NCBI GenBank assembly: GCA_023853785.1
Contig: JAJIRX010000555.1
Coordinates: 62,001 to 126,000, forward strand
Direction of reading: 5' to 3'
DNA length: 64,000 bases
Origin: Psilocybe azurescens
Taxonomy: Eukaryota > Basidiomycota > Agaricomycetes > Agaricales > Agrocybaceae
The notes under the pieces were generated by a model. It did not search any database and was not told the origin of the DNA. It worked only from the letters and a program-made list of their open reading frames with translations. This document shows positions 21,224 to 32,623 of the stretch, piece by piece. Positions within the stretch are counted from its first letter, which is position 1, and every line of letters begins with the position of its first letter. The translations under genes and the position numbers were made by a program.

Positions 21224-24200
21224 ATGGCGAGGAGCGCTGCTCTGAACCCTGCTTCCATGCCCTTCTTTCCAGGGGGTTACGCGGCAACGACGACGAACGA
21301 GGCAATGGTGTCGGCTTTGGGCAACATATCTTTCGTGAGCAGGATCGCAGTTCTCTTTCTTTCCAGCCTTCTGCGCCCTCCGAATATCGTTCGGTCAGGT
21401 CTTCCCCAGCCCAGCTGAAGGCAAAAGCCAAGAACCTCGCCACCAGTCTTCACCTGGACCACGCGAAAACCAGCGACAGTCGCCGACTATCCGTCAGACC
21501 GACGCGGGCAAGCCCTATCCAGCTGTCGAGGCGCGACTCAATAGAGAAGGGAGCATGCTCGCCACGTTGGGTACCCTTCCAGAGAGAGAAGATTCGCAAT
21601 CCCCAGAGCAGGACGAGGACGACCAGGCCCCTGAAAGCGGCCACAAAACACCCGGATCGTCATTCTATACTATGCCACAGCATCAACAACAACACGGTCT
21701 GGAACATACACCGTCGCTCCCATTCGCTTTGAACAATAACCTTGGATCTATCTCGGGCATTGCGTATACATCCTCGTCGCCGGTATCTTCGCTGGATTCG
21801 AACAGTCGGGTCACATCAGCTGCAGACCTCCAGGCGCAAAATTTCGAGGCTCAGCTCAAGGCATCTCCCTTAATTCACGACATTCTAGACAGACTTGTTC
21901 GATGCGAGTACAACACGCGCGAGATACAACGCGATCTGGGAGATATCAACCGCAAAGTCAACTTATTAGTGGAACGCGCACTCGGTGTCAACAGCCAACC
22001 GGAATTCAATAACCCATTTGCTAGTAATTCTACTCCTTTGGCCGTCAATAAACATCGTCCCTCTATTGGGAACATTGCTCCAAACCAAGCTGCGAACGCT
22101 GATGATATAACTTCAATCTCCCAACGACTGAACACGTTGACATCCTCCGTCGGACAACTGCTGGCCCTTCAAACGCAGCAAATGCAGCAAAGCAACGTCT
22201 CCGAAGGCCGCAATGGCTCAGTCATCAGCTTAAACACTCCCCAAATGGAATTGGCACCAAATCAGATTTCGCCACCTTCAGTGAATACGGCGTCGATGCT
22301 CGGTCATGGCTTACCAAACCGCCCTGATTTGAGGCCTGCTCCTCGTCAGCCCAATCCTCCCATGCGTACATGGTCTGCTGGCAACTTAGATCTCCCTGTA
22401 CGCCCTTCGGACCAAAGTCTCGGCCGTCAAGAAGCCATTCTTCGCGATAAGCGTCGATCAGTCTCGAGTTTACTTCGACGAGACTCTTCCGGTGTAAGTA
22501 ATCCCAACCCCTATCATCCAATTTAATCTCAAAACTTGATTCTTTTCCAGGTGATTGATCCTCAGGGTGATAACTGGGCTGGAGGTTCTCGCGATAGCGG
22601 TCCGATGGTGTCCAAGTGGGACCAGCTCTCCCTGGCCCCAGAATTGCTGGTATCTCTCGGAAAATTTGGGTAAGTAAATCATACCATATATCAACACATC
22701 GTCACAACTGATTACTGTGATTAGTGTTGGACCACCTAACAAGATACAACAACGAGCATTGCCTTTCCTCTTGCGAGGTTCTGATATCATTGCGCAGGCA
22801 CCTCCCACTCAAGAGCGTATCGCTGCTTATGTTATTCCTGCGATCCAAGTAGCTGTGACCAACATGGGTTCTCGCCCAAATCGTGGACCTATCGTGATCA
22901 TGGTGTCCACAACTGTTGATCAAGCGACCCAAGCTCAGCGCATGATTCGTGACTTAGGCGGGCCCATTGGAGTTAAGTCTGCCCTGGGAGTTGGTGCCAC
23001 TTCAGCTGGTAGCGACCTCTCCCAAGAACTCCGTCTACTACAACAGAATATGCCTCACATCATCTGCGGTACTCCGCAGAAGCTGCACGCTCTTTTCACA
23101 TCTCCCGGCGGGCTTGTCGGATCCGAAGTACGTTTCCTCGTCCTCGACGAAGTTGATCAGCTGATCGCTCGAAACCTTCATGAATTTGTCTTCAACATTG
23201 TAAAATTACTGCCCCCTCCTCGCTCTCGACCCCTTTCTATCAATACGACCAGTATCACTAGCCCGACTCCTAGTTTACCCGGTCCTTCTTCTCAGACCAC
23301 TTTCACTTCTCCGTTCGAACCAGGAAATCCGGTGATACCTGCATTCCAGGTTCCTAATTCTGGCCGAAGATTCTCTGCCGCCGTGCCATCGCCCAACCCA
23401 GCTGAAAGCTCCACACCAGTCGCCTCTCAGCCTATTGAACGGCAAACAGCTTTGTTCTCCAATACTGTTCCTCAGGACGTCCTTAACCTTGCCTCTGCTA
23501 TCCAACTTCGAGAACCTGTTCGAGTTCTCGTGCGCCGTGATGGCAACGTCGTCAACCCCGAAGCCAGCCAAAGCTCTCGTGGTCTGCGCCAATTCTATCT
23601 TTACCTGGCGTTTACCGCAGGTGGTAGATCTGACCCAATGGCCTCCACGGCTGGAGGAGGGCTGGGGATCATCGGTTCAGGAAGAAGTGCTTCAAGCGCT
23701 GAGACCACACAAGCTCGGGAGTGGAAGCTTGATGCGCTTGCAGATATTTTTGAAGACGTTGAAGTTAATCAAGCCATCGTTTACGTTGGCGGGATGACAG
23801 CTTTGGACACGGTGGTGTATAAGCTTGCAAGTCGCGGGATTGAAGCCATCCCTCTGGTGCGTACGACGTTCCTTTGAATAGGATTTTAAAAAATTCAGTT
23901 TATTTTTTCAGCATGGCGATATGAATGCCCCTACACGTGTTACAGCTTTAAATAAGTTCAGGACTTCTTCCTCTGTCGTTTTACGACAACCAAGCACGAA
24001 AATCTTGGTTGTTTATGACATCCAGTTGAAGAGCAATGAAGTTCCCCACGTTCCTCTTGTCATCAATTATGGTTGGCTTGTTAAACTGATCACTGTGGTT
24101 TTGTTTCTAACTTCGTTTAACAGATCTCCCAAAAGCAGTGGAAGAATATTCCAATCGGTCGGTATTCTTATTGGTAATGAGAGAATGGTTGATAACAATT

Positions 24201-24480
24201 CTTCATTTATTAGGGTTTCCTCCGCAATTGCTTCTGCATATTCTCGCGCTGGTGTCGTCGTTAATTTCGTTACTGCCACTGGTGGAGACGTTGAAATGTT
24301 GCGATCTATAGAATGTTATTATAAGTGCGTTTATCCTCTCTAGCCTTTGTAGCTTCTTTGCTTATGGACATCTCTCATTAGAATCAAATGCGTAAGTCAT
24401 GTTTTTGTAGGTGCTTATATGTCCTCTAACTTCGGTTTCTGCAGCCTGAAGTCCCGGTGAATCTCCGTGACATTGTCTGA
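21224..24480 (+). CDS. DEAD-box helicase-fold protein lacking catalytic motifs (pseudo-helicase)
   Basis: An N-terminal low-complexity part (MARSAALNPASMPFFPGG, then Ser/Gln/Pro-rich to about 22495) precedes a helicase-like core. The core reads KWDQLSLAPELLVSLGKFG, GPPNKIQQRALPFLLRGSD (Q-motif-like), then IIAQAPPTQERIAAYVIPAI, where Walker A (AxxGxGKT) should be; ICGTPQKLHALF (cf. TPGR), VLDEVDQLIAR (DEVD for DEAD), ALFSNTVPQDV (SNT for SAT), and a RecA2-like part with AIVYVGGMTALDTVVYKL and IPLHGDMNAPTRVTAL. It ends PEVPVNLRDIV, TGA at 24478-24480. The expected HRxGR motif VI is not visible. The fold resembles eIF4A, but ATP hydrolysis looks lost. A 10-nt microexon occurs at 24382-24391. The first 250 bp switch frame twice, each fixed by one added base. 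Confidence 0.8.
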
Positions 24481-24706
24481 ATTACGACCTAACGTGTTCT
24501 TGTATCTTTACTGTGCATCCCCTGTTTCTATGTTGTTTCTTGCTGACTTGCACTATCCACTTGGTGTTCTATACCCTTACATAGCACCCACACTGCCTCT
24601 ATTCCCAGATGTTTCCCTATTGTTCTCGTTTGGTGTAGTCATTTCTTCCATCACACTGTATAAGCAAGTTTCATTTCCGTATTTTTAGTTAAATAGTTGG
24701 AACTGT

Positions 24707-27700
24707 CTAATTCAAACCCAACCGGACTCTTAAGATTCTCAATGTACCATCTTCACTACACGTTGCCAATTCCTCAGATGACCCTTCAGATGACGGACGC
24801 CATGCCATGCGATGAATATGATCGACGTGTGCCATGCTGGAATAAGACATTAATTACACACTGTCAGAATATGTTGGCGACAGGAAATTTACCTTGAGCT
24901 AATGGTATCATTGTGTAGCCAATCTACTGAATCCATTGAACCTGAATATATCAGTATTTCACCATTCTCCTGTCCGATTGCCATTCGTCTGTGCACAAGT
25001 AAGTAACTATTGTCATTTAGACTGATTGAAGATGTAACATACCTTTTACCTTCCCTCGCTGGAGAGAATGCTACTGTTGTGGCGGGCTGGGACAACTTGA
25101 TGGTCGCTACAGCTTTCCAGCTGCCGTCTTTCTGTTGCCATATCTTTGCCTACAATTGTGTCTTCAATCTAAGTTTCTTGATACATGTTTCAATCACTTA
25201 CAGTTTTGTCGCGGGACGCGGTGGCGAAGACATCTCCTTCTGCTGACCATGCACAGTCCCAAATGATACGGCCATGGGATTTATCAGCCGCGACAGGAAT
25301 ATAACCTTTTTGACAAAATAGTCAGGGATAAGGACATCACCTATATCTTGGTTTAATGCTTACCACCCGCCTCTTGGACTTCAAATAATCTCCACGACCG
25401 ATCTCTAGACACTGTTAGAACATGCCTGTCGTCGGGACTGAAAGCTATCCGTGTCACGGTCAAAACATGTCCGTGTAGAGGCTCGCCGACTGGTTTATAG
25501 GTTTTTGTATCATAAACACGAACGACTGCATGTTCCGCGTTTGTTGATTTACAGGCTGTCGCAATGAGCTGTCGCGAGTTCGAAACACCCAAAGTAATGG
25601 ACTGATAAAGTTTTTAGCCCGATATTACTAGTATCGAAAAAGGAATAAGTATACCTCATACCCGTGTCCAAATACTTTCTCCGTCTCCGGCCACAGTGTT
25701 ATGGAGGCAAGCTCACCGTCGAACGGTCTCCTGGAAAGGTCCATGTCTCCGACCAACTCTTGCGGGCCTAAATCACATTGATTAACCTGGTTCGCTTTGT
25801 CCAAAGATATGAAAAAGTACGAACCATCACTGATCGCCTTATTAGACAGTCCCAGAGCTGGGACATTAGCACCGACAGGTCTTTTATGCTACAAAGTTCT
25901 GTAAGCCTTTTGATATACATGTTTGAGGAGTTTGGGCCTACCTCTTCCTTGGAAAATTGGGCGACACCGAGCCTTTCAGCCAATTGAACAAACCCGCGAG
26001 GGGCTTCAAAGACTCGGACGACTTTCTCATCAGCTATACTAGCGAATTTCAAGGGGTTCACAAACACCACGTTCAGCAAGTCATATCCATGAACCTGTGG
26101 GCGAGCAATCTCATGCCATGATGATTGTTTTCCTGGATTATGCACAGGTCCATGGATTCGGGTGGTCTGGTCGAGACTGGTTGAAAAATATCGCGAGTCA
26201 TTCGATAAGAAATGAAAACAAAAGAAGAATTAACCACTTACCCTGAGGATATGACATATTTACCATCTGGGCTCCAGTCAAGGCCTTTGATGGGGCCATC
26301 GTGACCAGAAATTGCACCTATCTCATTCCATTTTTCGTCGGCGGGATCATTCGCTGCAGAAGAGCCACATGACCATCTTCTCCATCCTCCTGCCCAACCC
26401 CATGCTAACGCTTCAAGGCCATCCCGTGCCCAAAGCCCTCCGACAAACCCACCTAGTCTTTGTCCACCGACGTCACCAAATCGCTGGCGATTAATCCATA
26501 TAGAAGCCGACGCATCTGCAGATGGATTAACACTAGATGGCGACCAAAGAATAACAGATGAATCTGTCGAGGTTGACAACAAAGTGGGCAATGTCGATAT
26601 ATCTCGGCGCCACGATAAAGATGTAACACCTGCTTCGTGTCCTACTAGAAGGGCATCAAATGTAACAGAAAACTGCTGGGAACTAGAGTATACATGTTAG
26701 GAAGCGATGCTACGGATGAGACCAATGTTATTAAATACCTCTCTTCGTCGACTTTGACCGTTAAAATATGATGTTTGAGTGATATTTGTCTACCACCTTC
26801 TTCATTCTCTCCCAGGTCCCCTAGAGATTCCTCGAAACTATCCAAAAGCTCGTCTATTGGCTCGGAGGATAGGGACTTGGTCATGGCAATTGAAGCCTTT
26901 TTCCACGGTTCTATATTCCAAAGCCTGATAGTGGCGTCTTGGGATCCCGAGGCCAATATCAAGGGAAGATTATCGGTCTCCGGGATCTTGAAAGCGAGAC
27001 TACGAATCCAGTCTTCGTGACCGGCTAACGTAGCAGATAAGAGATACTGTAAGACACTAATTTTAGATCGATATTCATTGAACGTATTGGGAACAACATA
27101 CCTGGTCATCTGAGCAGACCCAAAGTCGAACGAATGACTCAGTACCAGCCACAGCCAAGATCGAAACTGTTGAGGTATGTGAAAAGATCCAAAATAAAAC
27201 AAAAAGGTAGGTTCAAACCATTCGTTTTTGGAAGATAGGCCATGGCAGAGATAAGAGGATATTTGCCCTTGAGCTCAATTGTCTGTGACTCAATGATATC
27301 ATCTGGATGAGAATCTCAAATTGTGGGTCAAGATAACGAAGAGCAGTGCATTACCTTTGTCGCTGCCCTCGGCATATTTCCATATTTTGATTGAAGAATC
27401 TGAAGATCCTGTTACGATTCGGGCGCCTTGGACACAGAGGGTAGATATTGATTTCGAATGGGCTTGAATCGTGGAAGTGAGCCTCCACTGGGAACACAAT
27501 CTACACGATTAGCTCCTGCCTTATTGAAAAATAGAGCCTTGCCTGCCTGAGAGTCTAATGCTTTCCTCTTCCAGCAATTTAACACTCCAGCGTCATTCGC
27601 AGATATCAAAACGTTGTTGGTTAGAAATTTGACACAGGTTATCAAGCCCTTGAATTCTGGTAATGTTTCGGACACCCCATTGTCATTCCGGCTCTGCATA

Positions 27701-27868
27701 AAGCATTAAGAACCAGAGCTTGTGATCATAAAGGTTTCTTACATCAAGATCCCAGAGCGCTATTAAACTAGAAGAGCCAAAAGCAACCAGAGACGACGAT
27801 GGCGAGACATCGGCAGCTTGACTGAATCGATTGCAAGCAGCAGCGACGTAGATCAGATCACTTGGCAT
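24707..27868 (-). CDS. ELP2: Elongator complex subunit 2 (WD40)
   Basis: The gene starts MPSDLIYVAAACNRFSQAAD and shows a chain of WD40 blades: DVSPSSSLVAFGSSSLIALW, IQAHSKSISTLCVQGARIVT, LAGHEDWIRSLAFKI, GSQDATIRLWNIEPW, LLVGHEAGVTSLSWRRD, GHDGPIKGLDWSPDGKYVIS, then SLDQTTRIHGPVHN, HGYDLLNVVFVNPLKFASIA, LHGHVLTVTRIAFSPDDRH, and DCAWSAEGDVFATASRDKTV. It ends MAWRPSSEGSSEELATCSED then RLGLN, TAG at 24707. Between blades, the KVVRVFEAPRGFV and ITLWPETEKVFGHGYE segments are characteristic of ELP2. Elp2 is a double-propeller scaffold of the Elongator complex, which makes mcm5/ncm5 on wobble uridines of tRNAs. Over a dozen short exons. One junction near 27488-27540 has no GT donor (GC donor or lost base). 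Confidence 0.93.
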
Positions 27869-28105
27869 TTAGATTCGCAAAGGAATGTTTCTGGATATTC
27901 TGTCCTCAGAACAATCCTTTGAGGATATTTTTCGCAGCAGAGTCTGAATATTGGAGAAATCGTAAATCAGAAATAAATCCCTTGGCAAATTGATCGGATT
28001 AAACACGTCTGTTTGGCGTCAACTCCCGAACCAAGCTTTTGGAAGTCCTAGTCAACGCGTGCGGTTGCCTTTGGATTAGTACAAGGCCAATTCTTGTTCA
28101 TTTCT
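27869..28105. promoter_or_regulatory. 237-bp divergent promoter ELP2 / PPT2
   Basis: The two start codons lie back to back, ELP2 minus at 27868 and the transferase plus at 28106. Such a short spacer is likely a shared bidirectional promoter. I see no strong TATA box in either direction. Confidence 0.45.
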
Positions 28106-28607
28106 ATGACAATTCTTGGAATAGGCGTCGACCTCGTTCATGTACCTCGAATAGCTTCTATCATGGCTCGCAGCCGGACAGAACGATTTGCGTCGAGAAT
28201 TCTGTCTCATTATGAATTGGCTGAATGGCAATCTTTAGGCACGACTTCTATTCCCCATCGCGTTCGATTCCTAGCAGTCAGGTAAGGCTCATGATGTATT
28301 ATTTTAACCCTATTTCATTCTTTTACATAGGTGGAGTGTGAAAGAATCTACGTACAAAGCGATGTACCCTGTGATTCGACCCTCTTGGAAAGAAATATCA
28401 TACCATGGACTATCGACCCAAGGGCAAAAGCCGTCTATCAGTTATCATCCTTTCCTTCCAAAAAACCAGGAGAAGATAGGAAGAATGCATGTCTCAGTTA
28501 GCCATGATGGAGATTACGTGTATTCAACGGTTTACATTGAAGGTATGTAACTTAGGAAAATAACCGGCTCGATACGCTTACGTTCATCAGAGCCTCTGCA
28601 ATTGTGA
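28106..28607 (+). CDS. PPT2: AcpS-type 4'-phosphopantetheinyl transferase (mitochondrial ACP activation)
   Basis: The first exon begins MTILGIGVDLVHVPRIASIM with the GxGxDLV signature Asp that binds Mg2+. An intron at about 28282-28331 splits FLAVR/WSVKEST; WSVKESTYKA is the second AcpS signature with the catalytic Glu. HVSVSHDGDYVYSTVYIE follows and an intron (about 28542-28590) leads to the C-terminal EPLQL with TGA at 28605-28607. The length (about 140 aa) matches AcpS-like stand-alone enzymes such as yeast Ppt2, which loads phosphopantetheine on the mitochondrial acyl carrier protein for lipoate and type II fatty acid synthesis. It is also similar to the PPT domain of fungal FAS, but it lacks any FAS flanking sequence. 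Confidence 0.88.
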
Positions 28608-31600
28608 CGTTCTGCTAGGCCACGGTTTCCATTGCACTCGCTGTCGCGCTCTGGGTTCTCTTCCTCAATCTGCTACATATGCTGTTCGTACCACGCCTTC
28701 TAAGCCTTCTTGCAGTTGCTATCCCGAACGCTTTCTGTCTTCTCGAGCGATGCATTTCGTGTGGGATCCTCTATGTCCGGCTGTATGCGGTTCATTGTTG
28801 CAAAATCCATATATAACTGAGTGCAAGCCATCGGAATTGTTGGTGCCTTCGTGCTTCCCGTTCACAATTTTTTTTAGAACGGTTGGTTGGTAGTCACTAG
28901 TCGCTGGGCGCTTATATATCTTGATTCCAATTTTGTAGTGCCCCTCAACCGAGTTCTACCGATATTAATGGAAAATGAACGTCACTGTACACCGAGTTGG
29001 TTGGCGAACAAATTGTTGTCAATGTGGCCTGTAGCGGATCGAGGCTAAATAGGCGAGCTAATTAAATCCTGCTGCAGTTTAACGACGGCCAGCCTCACTC
29101 AAATTTCTTCCTCGATCGAACCACTGCAAGAAAGCAACTTGAACTTGTTGTACTGGTGACTTTGATACTTTCTGTGACGTTACTATTTCTCCTTTGATAC
29201 GCGCGGGGAGAAAGAACGCTGTTCTCGATATCCCAACCCTCGTTATTTATGGCCCTTTCATGTATCGCCATCACTACTAGAGCCGTTTTTGTGACTTGAA
29301 ATTTGTTAATGCACGCTCCCCATGCTCTTTTGGTCTCACTTACTGCTTTTGGGAGCTCAAATCAAACATTCGCTTCATGACCCTTGGTTAAAGTATATCA
29401 CTACTTGGTCCAAGACTGAATAAGCTTGCTTCGACTGCAATTCGGTGTGTGTTTTTTTGGTCTCCTTTGTTCGAAAAGTTTCCCAACTCAAGTTAGCAGG
29501 AACGCAGGAACTTCCGAAGAATCCGACCAGTCCTTAGGCATTGGGGGAGTCGACTTGAAAACATAGTATCCGACCATGTATCTCAGAACACCATGTGTAA
29601 GTGAATGTCCTTCCTTGGTCTCTCCAATCAGATAGTGATTATGGATTATTTTAGTTAGTTTGCAGGGTGGGTCGAGAAGTTGAACTTTGAATTGTTGGAG
29701 CTTTTTAGCCTACAGTGTTTATGTACGCAACCGGTACCCTCGAGGCATGACCCGTTGTTCCCTGGGTCTGATGCCCTGACGAGTCCGAATCAACTGTTAC
29801 TTTACGTAATGTATACTACGTTCGATCATTGCATACCATCACTTCCTCTTTGCTTCCATCTTCCCTTGGATTGCCGACTGTTTAATCCTCCCTCCTCTTC
29901 GGCCCCTTTGCGATGTAACTGTGTTTTCGACCACGCGTAAGACATGCGACGCGCCCACACGAAACACCGACTATCCGACGCCTTATCTGCACCCTTCATA
30001 CTTATTCCACCAGAGGAACTCAACCCCAGTTGGGGTTTGGACATCATGGATCATGGTTAAACAACGCATCGCGGAGATTCTTTGAGACCAATTCTCATCT
30101 TATCGATGGAAACATACGCGCGATCTCTATTGATATGAAATTGGACGCGGTCGGGTAAGTACTCAACTAAGTTCACAGCCCTCCATTTATCTTGGCCGTA
30201 CGAGGCGAGACCTCAACAGTCTCAACTTAGTGCCATAGACTGGCTGTCATTCATACCCGCACTTTGCACAATTTCCGGACGACGGAAAGGCATTGAAGCA
30301 CAATCCGGATTCTAGTTTCATTTCTGAGCGAAGGATGCCTCTCTTCCGCGTCTACTATCCGATATGAGGTCAATCTGGGGTGGCAGGAAATCACACTAAG
30401 GCGAATGCAGATGGCTTGCCACATGAAAATACTTATTTTTGGAAGGCGAGGCTCAAGCAAATGGAGGCGAGGCCGTGAGTCTCTTCCCGCAATTCAATAT
30501 GCTGCATTTGGGACTTGGGAGACCAACGCAAGCTTCTACTGAATTTTTATTTATTTCTGAAGATCGACCATGATCAATGTATGGGCCAGGACCTCTCGGT
30601 AGAGTGTGCTTCCGGGTTTGGGCCGTCTTATGTCCTGGAAAGGTCTCACAGGCCTAAAAATATAGGACTCGGGTCGGGCGACCCTGCTTGTAAAATTATA
30701 ACGCTTTGTTGAACTATTGGGTAGGTTGCCACATTTGGCAAGGGCCCCACATTGTCCTTTCGCCACGGCATGATCCTTACCTTAAACGTATATATATTTA
30801 TAGCTGATTAACTCGGAGTCGCAAGTGTCAGCATCCCTCGTTAGTTCTTGATTTCAAGGCCTTTGTAGATGTTGTCTAGCGTGGGCGATATATCGTTTCT
30901 ATTGCATCTTCATCTTATGTATACCGACATAGTCGAACCATTTGTCGTCTGTAGCACTGCCATGTAACCCAGGTACGCCATAGATATTTATCTATCTTTC
31001 TCGGAATGTCATATTGACTCTAGGCATCAGGGAGGGTCAGCTTAGCCAGCTTGGCTCTACAGCAGAGACACGATACAAGGTATGTATGGTTTAAATTATG
31101 TATTGGTCAAAATTTTCTATTCGAGAAGCCAATCGTTTGAAATGCGTTCGACCCATGAGATTTCTTTTTAGACTGGAAGTAGGTGAGCTTAATCTACTTC
31201 AGCATTTTACATACAGGCTCGTCCTAAAACCTAGGCGATTAGTGGCAGGTATGTCGTATCATGTCAAAGCGAATGGCCTCAGCTGTGTGTGGCAACGCCC
31301 GCAAGCTCTACGCATTTAGTTAAACTTGGTGATGTCTTGGATATGCTCACGGGCTTTACGGTGGCTTCCATCACCATGTCTCGCATACAGAGCTCTAACT
31401 ATAACTTCTCTTGTCTTTTTTTAACTTAGCTAAACGGTTATTACCGGGTCACTTGTGAAAGCGATCTACAGTCTCCTTTTGCGGGCTGAAGGTGGAACAT
31501 TTGGGGTAATCTTATTACATTTTATTGCCACAACAATGCGCTAGAATAGGCTTCCTAATCATCCGCCTCGGGCGCACCATGTACGTCGCTTTTGTTCCTC

Positions 31601-32623
31601 GATTTCAATGGCAATATCTGATCACTGATGATAGGGAGAGAAAAACATGCCCAATTCTATCGTTGAAAGCCGATAATATGCCACCCACTGTCCAATGAAC
31701 CATGACAGGTACTCGAGGACGATGGGTGGCAAAAGCATCTGACCGTGGCGGTGGTTCAGATAGCATTCTGGGGAAACCCTGTGATATGACACCATCTGGT
31801 CGTTCCGGCGGCATACCACTTACATATTTCTTTCAACGTCGTCGTAAGACAACTGGGTATAAGTTAAAACCCCTAGATTATATGGGCCTATTTTTAGATA
31901 TGCATCCGGAGCGATATCTGGTGCCATACCTGTCACGATATGCCGATAGAAGAAAATTTGCCAAATGCGGTATCATTGGCTCTCAGCCTCTCGTCCTCGT
32001 TCGAGCACACAAATATTCCTAGTATGTATGGGGAAGGAAAATGCACGAACTATGCCAAGATGGTGCCAAGGACCACATTTTGATTTTCAAACTGAGGCAT
32101 TGATCCATTATAAGCGCTCGCAGGCCATCCACAAGGTGGTTTGTGATATTACAGAGTCAGCAATAATTGCTTAGTAACTTCGGAGTTACTGAGCGTGCGT
32201 GCGGAGCTTGATTCAACGGTGGTCGTATGGAATTCATAGGACGGGGAAGGTGTGGTATTGACACGAGGCAAAAGGAGGATTGAGGTGGAAATATAGTGAC
32301 CTTCTATGAGTGATCATGCTTTGTTAGTCGGCGGAGGAGGGCCGCAGCAAGACCGAAAGGACCAGCGACACATTGAAGCAAGGATGAGCAAGTCAGGCGA
32401 TACGGCGTCTCCTGTAAAAGTTCCATGGCTCCCTGTTTGATGGTGGTCTCACGGACTATTGGAGATGAGAGTGTATAAAATGAATATTGATGAGAAGAAA
32501 AGGATGGATTTGCATTGGACAGCTTGATGACAAGTTGTTTGACGAGTTTGTATTGTAAAACCACCTCCCTCCCATTTACGATCCGGTCATCCCTTGCTCT
32601 TTGCCACCACTGACCCTCCCCCA
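28608..32623. other. 4-kb gene-free interval upstream of the Zn2Cys6 factor
   Basis: No exon chain or recognisable domain appears on either strand in 4 kb, which is long for this window. Features seen are a pyrimidine-rich stretch at about 29840-29910 and short A/T-rich tracts near 30785-30805. It probably includes the extended promoter or 5' leader of the transcription-factor gene at 32624, possibly also a non-coding transcript. No TE domain was recognised. Confidence 0.4.

Noticed and set aside
29680..29940. Open frame in the 4-kb gap
   Set aside because: It is driven by the pyrimidine-rich tract and has no motif; more likely leader or promoter sequence.
31605..31819. Pair of overlapping minus-strand frames
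   Set aside because: Neither shows a domain or usable splice sites; considered chance.
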